The notes under the pieces were generated by a model. That model made no database searches. It saw only the letters and a program-made list of their open reading frames with translations, and had not been told where the DNA came from. 64,000 bases of DNA, taken from positions 186,001 to 250,000 of the forward strand of contig NZ_PCOV01000002.1 of the NCBI RefSeq assembly GCF_002979435.1, written 5' to 3'. The first letter of the stretch is position 1, and each line of letters begins with the position of its first letter. The DNA comes from Microbacterium sp. MYb66. GTDB lineage: Bacteria > Actinomycetota > Actinomycetes > Actinomycetales > Microbacteriaceae. Below are positions 18,422 through 31,332 of this stretch, piece after piece. The position numbers and the translations under genes were made by a program.

Positions 18422-19353
18422 TGCAGCGCCTCGTTGTTCATCCCGGCGAACTCGACGGCCAGGTGCTGCACGCCGTACGTGGTCAGGACCTCTTCATAGG
18501 TGCCGTCATCGATGAACTGCTGCAGCGTGGCCTGGATGACGGGGAGGTTCTCGCTCTCCTTCGGAAATGCCATGGCCGAGAGTCCGCCGCGGAACGCCTC
18601 GCCGCTGAGGTCGAGCCGCTCGTTGTCGGTGTCCGCGATGTAGCCGGCCTGGGCCGCTGCCGTGGCGTAGGCGTCGATGCGACCGCTGGTCAGGGCGAGG
18701 ATGCCCTCGTTGTTGGTCTTGAACGACATGATCTCGATCGGGGTGCCGCACTTCTCGTTCTGCTCGGTGAGGGAGATCTCCTCCACGGAGCCGGTCGCGA
18801 CGCCGATGGCGAGACCGCAGGCATCCGCGGGAGTCAGATCCTTCGGAGCATCCGCATCGTCCTTGGCGACGACGAACTGCGAGCCGCCTCGGATGAAGTC
18901 GACGAAGTCGACCTGCTGCTGCCGCTCGTCCGTGTCGAGCATCGGCGCGAGCGAGAAGTCGTATCGGCCGGCGGCGAGCCCGGGGATCAGGTTGGCGAAC
19001 ACGACCTGGCGGAGCTCGACGTCGACGCCGAGCGCGTCGCCGATGCGGTACGCGAGGTCGGGGACGATGCCGACGATGCTCACGCCGTCCGCGTCGTAGG
19101 AGGCGAAGGGCTCGCCGATGGTCGCATCCGTGGCGATGACCAGCTTTCCGCTCTTCGCGACGGAGTCCGGCAGCTGCTCGACGAGCGCCTCGATCGGATC
19201 GCCCTGCGGCGAGTGGTGGTTGACGTCGGCGGTGTTGGAGGGCGAGCCGTCGGCGGGTGCGGCACCGGTGGAGTCGCCACCGCACGCGGTGAGGGCCGCG
19301 ACGGCGAGGGCCAGGGTGCCGACGGTGGCAAGGGAACGAGCGAGCTTCTTCAT
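18418..19353 (-). CDS. Amino acid ABC transporter substrate-binding lipoprotein
   Basis: A 311-residue lipoprotein of the SBP_bac_3 type. The signal peptide ends in the lipobox 'LTACGG' with the lipidated Cys near residue 24. The binding fold shows '[21 protein letters not shown]' and '[14 protein letters not shown]'. It captures the substrate outside the membrane and hands it to the permease. Binding-protein, permease and ATPase genes overlap or nearly touch, and the GntR gene begins 45 nt upstream in the same direction. Confidence 0.92.
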   Translation of the reverse strand: MKKLARSLATVGTLALAVAALTACGGDSTGAAPADGSPSNTADVNHHSPQGDPIEALVEQLPDSVAKSGKLVIATDATIGEPFASYDADGVSIVGIVPDLAYRIGDALGVDVELRQVVFANLIPGLAAGRYDFSLAPMLDTDERQQQVDFVDFIRGGSQFVVAKDDADAPKDLTPADACGLAIGVATGSVEEISLTEQNEKCGTPIEIMSFKTNNEGILALTSGRIDAYATAAAQAGYIADTDNERLDLSGEAFRGGLSAMAFPKESENLPVIQATLQQFIDDGTYEEVLTTYGVQHLAVEFAGMNNEALQ

Positions 19354-19398
19354 TTCGGGTGCTTTCTGGTGATCGCGGCTCGGGCGGAGGAACAGTCG

Positions 19399-20085
19399 TC
19401 AGATGCGTCCCACGACGGCGACATGCTCGCGCATGAGCAGAACGGCGTGGTCGGGTCGACCGCTCTGGATCGCCGCGAGAATGGCGCGGTGACCGTCGAG
19501 CGAGGTCGTGCGTCCTTCCGGCGTGGAATGCGACTGACGACGGAAGTCGCTCACCCATTCGGAGGTGGCGCGACTGAGGGCGAGAATGAGGTGATTGTGC
19601 GTCGCTGCGGCAATCGCCTCGTGGAAACGCTGGTCGAGCTCGAGCGACTCCTCGGGCGTGACCCCGGCAGCGTCGAAGTCGCAGTGGTGTGAGAGCACGA
19701 GCAGGTCGCTCTCGGTGCGGCGTCCGGCCGCGAGGCCGGCGATCTCGGGCTCGAACGTGCTTCGGAAGTCGATGACCTCCGTCGCTTCGCGCTCCGCCTG
19801 CGACATGTCCCTCAGGAGAGAGGATGCCGCAGCCGAGGCGTCGAGCAGGACCGTGCCCGATCCCTGCCGCCGCCGGACGACTCCCTTGAGCGTCAGCTCA
19901 TGGATGGCCTCGCGGATCGTGGCCCGCGAGACGCCGAGTTGCACGGCGAGGTCACGCTCGGGGGGCAGAGCCGAACCCGGGACGACGGCGCCGCTGTCCG
20001 CCAGTTCGAGGATCCGTGCCGCGATGGTGCTCGATGTCGCCATGCGCGGCATCTCGCCCAATGTGTCCCATCCGAGTGATGACAT
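19399..20085 (-). CDS. GntR family regulator, FadR/FCD subfamily
   Basis: A 228-residue regulator with an N-terminal winged helix (about residues 20-85: 'IAARILELADSGAVVPGSAL', then 'VSRATIREAIHELTLKG') and a C-terminal FCD ligand domain. I start it at the ATG at 20085 because a TACCGT -10 box ends 7 nt upstream; in-frame ATGs at 20052 and 20043 are alternatives. It lies 45 nt before the ABC transporter operon, which it probably controls. The palindrome TGGTCAGACCA (20106-20116), typical of FadR-type operators, lies between its -10 and -35 and would autoregulate it. Confidence 0.9.
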   Translation of the reverse strand: MSSLGWDTLGEMPRMATSSTIAARILELADSGAVVPGSALPPERDLAVQLGVSRATIREAIHELTLKGVVRRRQGSGTVLLDASAAASSLLRDMSQAEREATEVIDFRSTFEPEIAGLAAGRRTESDLLVLSHHCDFDAAGVTPEESLELDQRFHEAIAAATHNHLILALSRATSEWVSDFRRQSHSTPEGRTTSLDGHRAILAAIQSGRPDHAVLLMREHVAVVGRI

Positions 20086-20092
20086 GTGCTGT

Positions 20093-20120
20093 ACGGTAGC
20101 ATAATTGGTCAGACCATCAA
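20093..20120 (-). promoter_or_regulatory. Promoter with FadR-type operator for gntR and the divergent TauE gene
   Basis: On the minus strand, a TTGATG -35 (20115-20120) and TACCGT -10 (20093-20098) are 16 bp apart and lead to a leaderless ATG at 20085. An 11-bp palindrome TGGTCAGACCA (20106-20116) lies in the spacer. On the plus strand CATAAT (20100-20105) could serve as the -10 of the TauE gene, with its start site inside the palindrome, so one operator could control both directions. Confidence 0.72.
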
Positions 20121-20163
20121 ACCATTTTCGCGAGATGGGCTCCGGCACGAGAACGAAGGCCCT

Positions 20164-20919
20164 ATGGAAGCGCTCGATCCGCTCAATCTGGGCATCGTCG
20201 CGCTGGTCTCGGTGGCCGCGGGGGCGATCAACACGGTCGTCGGCTCGGGCAGCCTCATCACGTTCCCCACCCTGCTGGCCATGGGGCTTCCACCCGTCAC
20301 GGCGAACATGGCGAACACGGCGGGCCTCGCCATCGGCAACGTCGGCGGGATCATCGGATACCGGCGCGAGCTGCGTGGTCAGTGGCGCCTCCTCCTCCCG
20401 CTCGCGATCCTCACCGCCTTCGGCGCCTTCTTCGGTGCTCTCGCCCTCCTGGCACTTCCCGCTGCGGTCTTCCATGCCGTCGCCCCGGTGCTCGTCGTCG
20501 TCGGCTGCGTGCTCGTCGGCATCCAGCCGCTGCTGCAGCGCCGCGCCGCGCTTCCCCACGGAGCCGTCGCGCCGACGTGGCTGCGGTACCCGCTGACGCT
20601 CTTCACCGGCGCCTATGGCGGCTACTTCGGCGCCGCGCAGGGAGTGCTCATCGTCGGGATCCTCGAACTCACCACCGATGCCCACCTGCAGCGGGTGAAC
20701 GCGTTCAAGAATGTGCTGCAGACGCTGGCGGGGTGGGTCGCGACGATCGTGTTCGTCTTCTCGGCTCCGCTGCCGTGGCCGACGATCGCCGCACTGGCGG
20801 TGGGATCACTGGCCGGCGCCGCGCTGGGCGGGATCTTCGGGCGAAAGCTGCCCAGCTGGGCGCTGCGCACCCTCATCATCGTCATCGGAGCAGTGGCGGT
20901 CGCCTTCCTCCTCCAGTGA
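20164..20919 (+). CDS. TauE/SafE (TSUP) family transporter
   Basis: A 251-residue membrane protein with seven or eight helices. TSUP motifs are visible: 'AGAINTVVGSGSLITFPTLLAMG' region near the N-terminus and the repeat half 'GAYGGYFGAAQG'. The family exports or imports sulfite, organosulfonates or other anions. GAAGG lies 4-5 nt before the ATG at 20164, so this start is preferred to the longer frame. It faces the gntR promoter and probably responds to the same regulator. Substrate inferred only loosely; sulfoacetate, sulfite or organic acids are all possible. Confidence 0.87.
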   Translation: MEALDPLNLGIVALVSVAAGAINTVVGSGSLITFPTLLAMGLPPVTANMANTAGLAIGNVGGIIGYRRELRGQWRLLLPLAILTAFGAFFGALALLALPAAVFHAVAPVLVVVGCVLVGIQPLLQRRAALPHGAVAPTWLRYPLTLFTGAYGGYFGAAQGVLIVGILELTTDAHLQRVNAFKNVLQTLAGWVATIVFVFSAPLPWPTIAALAVGSLAGAALGGIFGRKLPSWALRTLIIVIGAVAVAFLLQ

Positions 20920-21008
20920 GGGCGCTCCCGAGACGGGGCGCCGCGCCGCCGGCGGCCCGACGACACTCACCGATCGCAGGCGATCGCAGAGCCGACCCGG
21001 AGACGAAG

Positions 21009-21038
21009 GAAGGCCCCCGCGATATCGCGTGGGCCTTC
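21009..21038. terminator. Shared hairpin terminator between the TauE gene and tRNA-Tyr
   Basis: GAAGGCCC (21009-21016) pairs with GGGCCTTC (21031-21038), and the interior holds a CGCGATATCGCG palindrome. Neither flank has a clean U-tract, so its terminator role is inferred from position between two converging transcripts. Confidence 0.6.
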
Positions 21039-21062
21039 AGGTTCCGCGGTGCTTCGCGGTGG

Positions 21063-21144
21063 TGGCGAGTGAGGGATTCGAACCCCCGAATGCTGAGCAG
21101 TCTGATTTACAGTCAGATCCCTTTGGCCGCTTGGGTAACTCGCC
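21063..21144 (-). tRNA. tRNA-Tyr (GTA)
   Basis: An 82-nt class II tRNA with acceptor GGCGAGT paired to ACTCGCC, discriminator A, anticodon loop CTGTAAA giving GTA, and a long variable arm as expected for tyrosine tRNA. A TATGAT -10 box at 21193-21198 (minus) lies about 50 nt upstream. No CCA is encoded. Confidence 0.95.
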
Positions 21145-21230
21145 AGAGCGCACCCGTCCGACTTGAACAGCCAACCGGGGGCACGAGAAATCATCATACC
21201 CGCCAGACGCGAGCGGATGAAATCGAAGGC

Positions 21231-22160
21231 TCAGCTGCCGCGAATCCCCCGGTCCGCGTCGGAGAGCGACTCGGGTGTGCGAAGCAATCCGCCCTCCGCG
21301 CGGCACGTCGCCGCTGCGATGTCCATGGCACGCTGCAGGAGCGACCGCCAGGCTTCCTGCGTCGAGGGCGCGCCTGACACGAGGCCTGCGGCGACCGCGG
21401 CGAGGGTCGCATCTCCCGCTCCCACGGTGTCGATGACCCGTCCCGGCAGCTCGGAGATCGGAGCGACCGAGGTCCCCTCGTCCGTTTCGATGATCGCGCC
21501 GTCGGAGCCTGCGGTCGCCAGCACCGCCTGCACGCCGAGCCCGCGCAGCCGCGCACGAAGCGCATCGAGGTCGCCGTCGTACAGGGTCGCCGCGTCATCG
21601 GCACCGACCTTCACGATCTGCGCCCCGCGGGCGATGCGCTCGAACCCGCGCACGAACTCCTCGCGATCGGCCAGCATCCCGGTGCGCGGGTTCGGGTCGA
21701 TCGCCACGCGGGCACCCGCCAGCACGTCGCCGAGAGCCCCGACCTCGGCCGCCGCGTCGAAGGGGAAGCAGCTGACCACCGTGAGGTCGGCGGACTCGAT
21801 GGCCGCGCGGGCCGCGGGGGTGTACCGGATGCTGCGCCGCTGGGCTGCTTCGTTGAACACGTACTCGGGCTCGCCGTTCGCTGCGCGCTGCACGACAGCA
21901 CGCGAGGAGCCGCGCGGCGCCTCACTCGCGATGAGGGTGACGCCGTGATCCGCCAGATACTCGCGGATGTGATCGCCGGCCTCGTCAGCACCGACCATCG
22001 CGATGAGAGTGGTCTCGATGCCGAGGCGGCGCAGGCCCACGGCCACGTTCAGCGCGGCCCCTCCGACGAGCTCGCGCACGCCGGATTCGTCACGGATCTC
22101 GTCGATCAGGGCGTCACCGATCACGACGGCGGAACCTGCAGGGGAACTCTCGATGCTCAC
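21231..22160 (-). CDS. PfkB family carbohydrate kinase
   Basis: A 309-residue ribokinase-type sugar kinase. The N-terminal 'GGAALNVAVGLRRLG' is the PfkB signature 1 region, and 'IDTVGAGDATLAAVAAGL' near residue 250 is the C-terminal signature with the catalytic Asp. The GTG start at 22160 has a TAGTGT box 6 nt upstream, so it is probably leaderless. Fructokinase is a plausible role by family, but the substrate is not fixed. It stands alone, divergent from the lipoprotein at 22236. Confidence 0.88.
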   Translation of the reverse strand: MSIESSPAGSAVVIGDALIDEIRDESGVRELVGGAALNVAVGLRRLGIETTLIAMVGADEAGDHIREYLADHGVTLIASEAPRGSSRAVVQRAANGEPEYVFNEAAQRRSIRYTPAARAAIESADLTVVSCFPFDAAAEVGALGDVLAGARVAIDPNPRTGMLADREEFVRGFERIARGAQIVKVGADDAATLYDGDLDALRARLRGLGVQAVLATAGSDGAIIETDEGTSVAPISELPGRVIDTVGAGDATLAAVAAGLVSGAPSTQEAWRSLLQRAMDIAAATCRAEGGLLRTPESLSDADRGIRGS

Positions 22161-22235
22161 CCGCCGACACTATCGTTCCGGCCGACTCCCCCGCGTCTGT
22201 GACGCACCCCGCGGCGGAGGGGGTACCTTGTGGCC

Positions 22236-22826
22236 ATGAAGGCACGTCTCCTCACCGGCGCTGCGAGCGTCGGCCTCATCGCGCTCCTGACCGCCTGCGG
22301 GGCGGCATCGCCGGAGACGGATGCGGGGACGGGGAAGGGCACCCCCACCCCGGAGTCGAGTGCGTCGGTCGAGGTCACCGACGGCCGCTCTCCCAGCCCG
22401 ACGCCGTCGGCGATCGCGCTGCCGACCGACTGCCGCGCCATCCTTTCGGACGACGTGCTCGCTCAACTGGACGGCGTGCCCCTCAACGACGCGGCCTTCG
22501 GGCCCTCGGGCGTCGGCGAGGACGGCACCCTCACCTGCAACTGGGCCGACCCGGGCGCCGACACCACGAGGCTCACCACGACCATCTCGACCATGAACCG
22601 CGGCCCGGCCCTCGACATGCTGAATGCTCTCGCCGATGAGGAGGGCTTCGCGTCCTTCACCCCCGACGGCGGAACCCGCTGCGAGAAGACCTGGGCGAAC
22701 GAGCAGTACCCCGTGACGGACGGCCGCACCCTGTTCTGGCGTGACGACATCCTGATCGACACGCGCTACTCGAACCTCGCCCCCGACGGCTACACCTCGA
22801 GCATCGTGGAGCATATCTACGACTAG
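22236..22826 (+). CDS. Secreted lipoprotein of unknown function
   Basis: A 196-residue lipoprotein. The signal peptide ends in 'LLTACGAASP', with the lipidated Cys near residue 20, followed by a Ser/Thr/Pro-rich linker and a domain of about 130 residues that holds several Cys (in 'TDCRAIL', 'LTCNWAD' and 'GTRCEKTW'), probably in disulfides. The pattern resembles DUF3558-type surface lipoproteins, though I am not certain. The ATG at 22236 is preceded by a TACCTT -10 box 6 nt away (leaderless). A strong hairpin follows its stop. Confidence 0.8.
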   Translation: MKARLLTGAASVGLIALLTACGAASPETDAGTGKGTPTPESSASVEVTDGRSPSPTPSAIALPTDCRAILSDDVLAQLDGVPLNDAAFGPSGVGEDGTLTCNWADPGADTTRLTTTISTMNRGPALDMLNALADEEGFASFTPDGGTRCEKTWANEQYPVTDGRTLFWRDDILIDTRYSNLAPDGYTSSIVEHIYD

Positions 22827-22855
22827 TCGCGGCATCGCGGGCATCCCGCGGGCAC

Positions 22856-22891
22856 GAAGAAGGCCCCGGGGCGAACCCCGGGGCCTTCTTC
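22856..22891. terminator. Bidirectional terminator between the lipoprotein gene and rpoC
   Basis: A perfect 16-bp stem starting GAAGAAGGCCCC and closing CCTTCTTC, with a CGAA loop (22872-22875). It lies 30 nt after the lipoprotein stop and about 90 nt after the rpoC stop on the other strand, so it can end both transcripts. It is the strongest hairpin of this class in the window. Confidence 0.85.
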
Positions 22892-22983
22892 ACTTCGTCA
22901 CACCTCAGTTGTGTCGCGACTTCGTCGCTCAACAACTTCGATCGGCTCGGCCGGACGAGCAAGCTCACCGGCTCTCGCCTCAA

Positions 22984-25900
22984 TCAGTTGTAAGTACCGG
23001 GGGTGATGTCGTCCGTCGAGAACGCGTCGAAGTCGACGTAGCCGAAGTCGCCGTCGGCGTACGCACCGTCGGATGCGAAGATCCGGTTCGGGTAGCGCTC
23101 GCTCTTGGCTTCCTCGGTGGCCTCGACGGTGACGTCGCGGTACTTCGAGAGACCGGTTCCGGCGGGGATGAGCTTACCGATGATGACGTTCTCCTTGAGA
23201 CCGACCAGCGGGTCGCGCTTGCCCTGCATCGCAGCCTCGGTGAGCACGCGGGTCGTCTCCTGGAAGGAGGCGGCCGACAGCCACGATTCGGTCGCGAGCG
23301 ACGCCTTCGTGATACCCATCAGCTCCGGACGACCGGACGCGGGGCGCTTGCCCTCTGCCACGGTCTCGCGGTTGATCGACTGGTAGCGCTTGAGGTCGAC
23401 CATCTCACCCGGGAGCAGGTTCGTGTCGGCGTGATCGACGACAGTGACCTTGCGGAGCATCTGACGGACGATGACCTCGATGTGCTTGTCGTGGATCGGC
23501 ACACCCTGCGAGCGGTACACGCCCTGGACGCCGCCGACGAGGTAACGCTGCACCTCGCGGGCACCCATGACGCGCATGATCTCCTTGGGGTCGAGCGTGC
23601 CCACCAGGATCGGCTGACCGACCGTGACGTGCTGCCCGTCCTCGACGAGAAGCGTCGCACGCTTCAGCACCGGGTAGATGACCGGCTCTTCACCGCTGTC
23701 GGGCGTGAGGATGACCTTCTTGCCCTTGTCGGTCTCGTCGATCGCGATGCGGCCGTCAGCCTCGGCGATCGGGGACGCGCCCTTGGGGGTACGCGCCTCG
23801 AAGAGCTCCTGCACACGGGGAAGACCCTGCGTGATGTCGTCCGCCGATGCCGAACCACCCGTGTGGAAGGTACGCATCGTCAGCTGGGTACCGGGCTCAC
23901 CGATCGACTGGGCCGCGATGATGCCGACGGCCTCGCCGATGTCGACGGTCTTACCCGTCGCGAGCGAACGTCCGTAGCACTGCGCGCAGACACCGACGGC
24001 GGAGTCGCAGGTCAGGACCGAGCGGACCTTGATGGTCTCGACACCCAGACCGACGAGCTTGTCGATCAGCACGTCGCCCACGTCGTCACCGGCAGCGGCG
24101 AGGACCTCGCCCTTGCTGTCGACCACGTCGGAGGCCAGCGTACGAGCGAACACCGAGTTCTCGACGTTCGCGTCGCGCACCAGCTCGCCCTGCGAGTTCG
24201 GAGCGGCGATCGGGAGCTCGAGGCCCTTCGACGTGCCGCAGTCCTCTTCGCGGATGATGACGTCCTGAGAGACATCCACCAGACGACGGGTCAGGTAACC
24301 CGAGTCGGCGGTACGCAGAGCGGTGTCGGCCAGACCCTTACGGGTACCGTGCGTCGCGATGAAGTACTCCGCGACCGACAGACCCTCGCGGTACGAGGAG
24401 ATGATCGGACGCGGGATGATCTCACCCTTGGGGTTGTTCACCAGACCACGCATACCGGCGATGTTCCGGATCTGCAGCCAGTTACCACGGGCGCCCGAGG
24501 ACACCATGCGGTTGATGGTGTTGTCCTCCGGGAAGTTCGCCTTCATGGCGGCCTGGACCTCGTCGGTCGCCTCGGTCCAGATCTTGATGAGCTCCTGGCG
24601 ACGCTCGGAGTCGGTCGTCAGACCCTTCTCGTACTGCGACTGGACCTTCGCGGCCTGCTTCTCGTAGCCGGCGACGATCTCCGCCTTGTTCGGCGGGGTG
24701 AGGATGTCGCTCAGGGCGACGGTCACACCGGAGCGCGTGGCCCAGTAGAAGCCGGCGTCCTTGATGCGGTCCAGCGACGCAGCGGTCTCGACCTTGGGGT
24801 ACTCCTCGGCCAGCTTGTTGACGATCTGCGACAGCTTGTTCTTGTCAGCCTGCTCGCGGACGAACGGGTAGCCCTTCGGCAGCGTGTCGTTGAAGATCGC
24901 CTGACCCAGCGAGGCGTCCACGAGACCGTGGCGCTCGTAGCCCTCGGGAGCTTCGCCCTCGAGGAACGTCAGACCGGGGATGCGGATGCGGATCTTCGCC
25001 TGCAGGTCGAGGGTTCCCTCGTCCTTGGCCAGGATCGCCTCGCCCACCGAACCGAATGCACGGCCCTCACCGGCTGCGCCCTCCTTGACCGTGGTCAGGT
25101 GGTGCAGACCGATGATCATGTCCTGCGAAGGCAGGGTGACCGGACGGCCGTCCGACGGCTTCAGGATGTTGTTCGACGCGAGCATCAGCACGCGGGCCTC
25201 GGCCTGAGCCTCGACCGACAGCGGCAGGTGCACGGCCATCTGGTCACCGTCGAAGTCGGCGTTGAACGCCGCGCAGACGAGCGGGTGCAGCTGGATGGCC
25301 TTGCCCTCGACGAGCTGCGGCTCGAACGCCTGGATGCCGAGGCGGTGCAGCGTGGGTGCACGGTTCAGCAGAACCGGACGCTCACGGATGATCTCCTCGA
25401 GCACGTCCCAGACCTCGGGACGGGTGCGCTCGACCGCGCGCTTGGCGGCCTTGATGTTCTGCGAGTGACCGAGGTCGATCAGACGCTTGATGACGAACGG
25501 CTTGAAGAGCTCCAGAGCCATCTGCTTGGGCAGACCGCACTGGTGCAGCTTCAGCTGCGGGCCGACGATGATGACCGAACGACCCGAGTAGTCGACGCGC
25601 TTGCCGAGCAGGTTCTGACGGAAGCGGCCCTGCTTGCCCTTCAGCATGTCGCTGAGGGACTTCAGAGCACGGTTTCCGGTACCGGTGACGGGACGACCAC
25701 GGCGACCGTTGTCGAACAGTGCGTCGACGGCCTCCTGCAGCATGCGCTTCTCGTTGTTGACGATGATCTCGGGGGCACCGAGGTCGATCAGACGACGAAG
25801 ACGGTTGTTGCGGTTGATCACGCGGCGGTACAGGTCGTTCAGGTCGGAGGTGGCGAAACGGCCACCGTCGAGCTGGACCATCGGACGCAGCTCCGGCGGG

Positions 25901-26859
25901 ATCACCGGGACGACGTCGAGGACCATCGCGGCCGGGCTCATGCCGGTCTCGAGGAACGAGCTGACGACCTTGAGGCGCTTGATCGCACGGATCTTGCGCT
26001 GGCCCTTGCCCTCGGAGATCTGCAGACGCAGGTTCTCCGCCTCGGCGACGAGGTCGAACGCCGCGAGGCGACGCTGGATCGACTCGGCGCCCATGTAGGC
26101 CTCGAAGTACTGACCGAAGCGGTCCTGCAGCTCGTGGAAGACGTCGTCCTCCGGGCGCAGTGCACCGACCTCGAGGGTGCGGAAGTCTTCCCACACGCGC
26201 TCGAGCTTGGCGATCTGCTCGTCGGCACCCTTGCGGATGAGGGACATCTCCTTCTCGGCGGCGTCCTTCACCTTCTTCTTGGCGTCGGCCTTGGCGCCCT
26301 CGGCCTCGAGAGCCGCGAGCTCCTCCTCCAGCTTCGCCAGGCGCTCCGCGATCTTGGAATCGCGACGGTCGCCGAGCGTCTTCAGCTCGAGACGGATGTT
26401 GTTCTCCTGCGTGCCCAGGTCGCGGTGACGAGCATCCTCATCGACCGAGATGACCATGTAGGCGGCGAAGTAGATGACCTTCTCGAGGTCCTTCGGCGCC
26501 ATGTCGAGCAGGTAGCCGAGGCGCGAGGGCACACCCTTGAAGTACCAGATGTGGGTGACGGGAGCGGCGAGCTCGATGTGACCCATGCGCTCACGACGGA
26601 CGGAGCTCTTGGTGACCTCCACGCCGCAGCGCTCGCAGACGATGCCCTTGAAGCGGACACGCTTGTACTTGCCGCAGGCGCACTCCCAGTCGCGGGACGG
26701 GCCGAAGATCTGCTCTCCGAAGAGACCGTCCTTCTCCGGCTTGAGGGTGCGGTAGTTGATGGTTTCGGGCTTCTTGACCTCACCGTACGACCACGCGCGG
26801 ATGTGGTCCGCGGTGGCCAGGCCGATGCGAAGCTCATCGAAAGTGTTTGACTCGAGCAC
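22984..26859 (-). CDS. rpoC: DNA-directed RNA polymerase subunit beta'
   Basis: A 1291-residue subunit of RNA polymerase that holds the catalytic magnesium. The motif NADFDGD is at residues 533-539 (Asp535, 537 and 539). The N-terminal zinc site is visible as '[20 protein letters not shown]', and the second as '[13 protein letters not shown]'. The length is normal for an actinobacterium. The start is a GTG at 26859 with AGGAG 5 nt upstream, 80 nt after the rpoB stop. The neighbouring hairpin at 26901-26933 lies in that gap. Confidence 0.98.
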   Translation of the reverse strand: MLESNTFDELRIGLATADHIRAWSYGEVKKPETINYRTLKPEKDGLFGEQIFGPSRDWECACGKYKRVRFKGIVCERCGVEVTKSSVRRERMGHIELAAPVTHIWYFKGVPSRLGYLLDMAPKDLEKVIYFAAYMVISVDEDARHRDLGTQENNIRLELKTLGDRRDSKIAERLAKLEEELAALEAEGAKADAKKKVKDAAEKEMSLIRKGADEQIAKLERVWEDFRTLEVGALRPEDDVFHELQDRFGQYFEAYMGAESIQRRLAAFDLVAEAENLRLQISEGKGQRKIRAIKRLKVVSSFLETGMSPAAMVLDVVPVIPPELRPMVQLDGGRFATSDLNDLYRRVINRNNRLRRLIDLGAPEIIVNNEKRMLQEAVDALFDNGRRGRPVTGTGNRALKSLSDMLKGKQGRFRQNLLGKRVDYSGRSVIIVGPQLKLHQCGLPKQMALELFKPFVIKRLIDLGHSQNIKAAKRAVERTRPEVWDVLEEIIRERPVLLNRAPTLHRLGIQAFEPQLVEGKAIQLHPLVCAAFNADFDGDQMAVHLPLSVEAQAEARVLMLASNNILKPSDGRPVTLPSQDMIIGLHHLTTVKEGAAGEGRAFGSVGEAILAKDEGTLDLQAKIRIRIPGLTFLEGEAPEGYERHGLVDASLGQAIFNDTLPKGYPFVREQADKNKLSQIVNKLAEEYPKVETAASLDRIKDAGFYWATRSGVTVALSDILTPPNKAEIVAGYEKQAAKVQSQYEKGLTTDSERRQELIKIWTEATDEVQAAMKANFPEDNTINRMVSSGARGNWLQIRNIAGMRGLVNNPKGEIIPRPIISSYREGLSVAEYFIATHGTRKGLADTALRTADSGYLTRRLVDVSQDVIIREEDCGTSKGLELPIAAPNSQGELVRDANVENSVFARTLASDVVDSKGEVLAAAGDDVGDVLIDKLVGLGVETIKVRSVLTCDSAVGVCAQCYGRSLATGKTVDIGEAVGIIAAQSIGEPGTQLTMRTFHTGGSASADDITQGLPRVQELFEARTPKGASPIAEADGRIAIDETDKGKKVILTPDSGEEPVIYPVLKRATLLVEDGQHVTVGQPILVGTLDPKEIMRVMGAREVQRYLVGGVQGVYRSQGVPIHDKHIEVIVRQMLRKVTVVDHADTNLLPGEMVDLKRYQSINRETVAEGKRPASGRPELMGITKASLATESWLSAASFQETTRVLTEAAMQGKRDPLVGLKENVIIGKLIPAGTGLSKYRDVTVEATEEAKSERYPNRIFASDGAYADGDFGYVDFDAFSTDDITPGTYN

Positions 26860-26900
26860 TGATTCTCCTGTGTCGGAATTCTTTTTGAGAAGTCTGCTGG

Positions 26901-26933
26901 GGTGTGCTCGGGAGCGGGGCTCCCGAGCACACC
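26901..26933 (-). other. Perfect 15-bp hairpin between rpoB and rpoC
   Basis: The arm GGTGTGCTCGGGAGC (26901-26915) is followed by loop GGG and the exact reverse complement (26919-26933). It begins 7 nt after the rpoB stop on the mRNA and has no following U-tract, so it is unlikely to terminate transcription. Possible roles are an RNase processing site, a ribosome/RNA stability element, or a partial attenuator balancing rpoB and rpoC. Confidence 0.8.
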
Positions 26934-26939
26934 AGCGGA

Positions 26940-30443
<3,504 letters not shown>

Positions 30444-30569
30444 GGGAATAACCTCCGTGAGCCCCGCAGGGCTTCTCGATTCCTTTGTCGTCAGGTGGAG
30501 TGTGCGCTCGAGAACTCAACGAAATGCCGACCACCATATGAGGGCAGGGAGAAGCGAGCGCAACTACCA

Positions 30570-30598
30570 ACTATACGCACGATTGTGCGACATGGCAA
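30570..30598 (-). promoter_or_regulatory. Likely rpoBC promoter with inverted repeat in the spacer
   Basis: TTGCCA (-35, 30593-30598) and TATAGT (-10, 30570-30575) are 17 bp apart, close to the housekeeping consensus. The spacer contains CGCAC-N4-GTGCG (30576-30589), an inverted repeat that could bind a regulator. The transcript would begin near 30563 and carry a leader of about 120 nt. Confidence 0.8.
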
Positions 30599-30662
30599 GC
30601 GCAGTCCTTGACCAATCTCGGAAGCTGCGGTATGAGCGCGTCTTTCGGCGTGCCGCGGCCGA

Positions 30663-31256
30663 TCAGCTCCAGGTCCAGGTCACCAGAATCGACTCCGCGA
30701 TCTCCTGGCGCTCGGCCGCGGGGACGGTGTCGCTGAACGAGAACGTGACGATGTAGGTCTGGTCGTCGGTGCTGGCGTAGTACTGCTCGGCCACGTAGGA
30801 GACGCCCTCCGAGCTCATCGTGGCGGTGAGGTGCGCGGACTCGGAGTCCGCGACCACCACGCGCTCGTTCACCGCGATGTCGGTGGCGCCCGCCGTCTCC
30901 AGCTCGGTGACGCCCTCGGATTCCACCTGGTCGTTGGTGACGAGGCCGACCGGGGACTTGATCACGTTGACGTTGTCGGCGAAGCCGTCCGCGTCCTGGA
31001 GGTTCGCGGCGAGGGAGTCGAAGCCGGGGAAGTCCTGCGGGGGCACGGCCCAGCCCTCGGGGACGACGTAGGTGTACGCCTCGCCCGAGATCGTCTCACC
31101 GGTCGCGGGTGCGGCGTCGAGAGCGGGGGCCTGCGACGACGGCTGCGAGTCCGAGCCCGGGGTGGGCGTCGGCAGCAACGAGCATCCGGTCAGGAGCGAA
31201 CCGGCGACGACGAGGACGGCGGCGGTGCGGAGGGAGGTGCGGAGGGGGGTGGGCAT
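30663..31256 (-). CDS. Secreted lipoprotein of unknown function
   Basis: A 197-residue lipoprotein; the lipobox is 'LLTGCSL' with the Cys near residue 25, followed by a Ser/Pro-rich linker and a domain of about 140 residues with an N-terminal 'AYTYVVPEGWAVP' strand typical of secreted PsbP/Mog1-like folds. The ATG at 31256 has a TAGGCT box 6 nt upstream (leaderless). It lies downstream of the oligopeptide transporter operon but is separated from it by a hairpin terminator, so it is a separate unit. No function can be given. Confidence 0.78.
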   Translation of the reverse strand: MPTPLRTSLRTAAVLVVAGSLLTGCSLLPTPTPGSDSQPSSQAPALDAAPATGETISGEAYTYVVPEGWAVPPQDFPGFDSLAANLQDADGFADNVNVIKSPVGLVTNDQVESEGVTELETAGATDIAVNERVVVADSESAHLTATMSSEGVSYVAEQYYASTDDQTYIVTFSFSDTVPAAERQEIAESILVTWTWS

Positions 31257-31287
31257 GCACTCAGCCTATCCATAGCATTCGTGCGCT

Positions 31288-31331
31288 CCGCTCCCGCCTG
31301 CCCGCGGAAAGCCGAGGGCAGGCGGGAGCGG
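31288..31331 (-). terminator. Terminator of the oligopeptide ABC operon
   Basis: A perfect 16-bp stem, CCGCTCCCGCCTGCCC (31288-31303) with its complement at 31316-31331 and a 12-nt loop, immediately after the ATPase stop at 31333. It separates the operon from the lipoprotein gene. No U-tract is visible. Confidence 0.75.
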
Positions 31332-31332
31332 C

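Noticed and set aside
22908..22936. Weak stem-loop just after the rpoC stop (GTTGT...ACAAC with internal loop)
   Set aside because: Short arms and mismatches; the much stronger hairpin at 22856-22891 is the likely terminator.
22909..26850. 1313-codon open frame antisense to rpoC
   Set aside because: A GC-rich shadow frame over a certain gene; low-complexity Asp/Arg/Val-rich translation, no domains.
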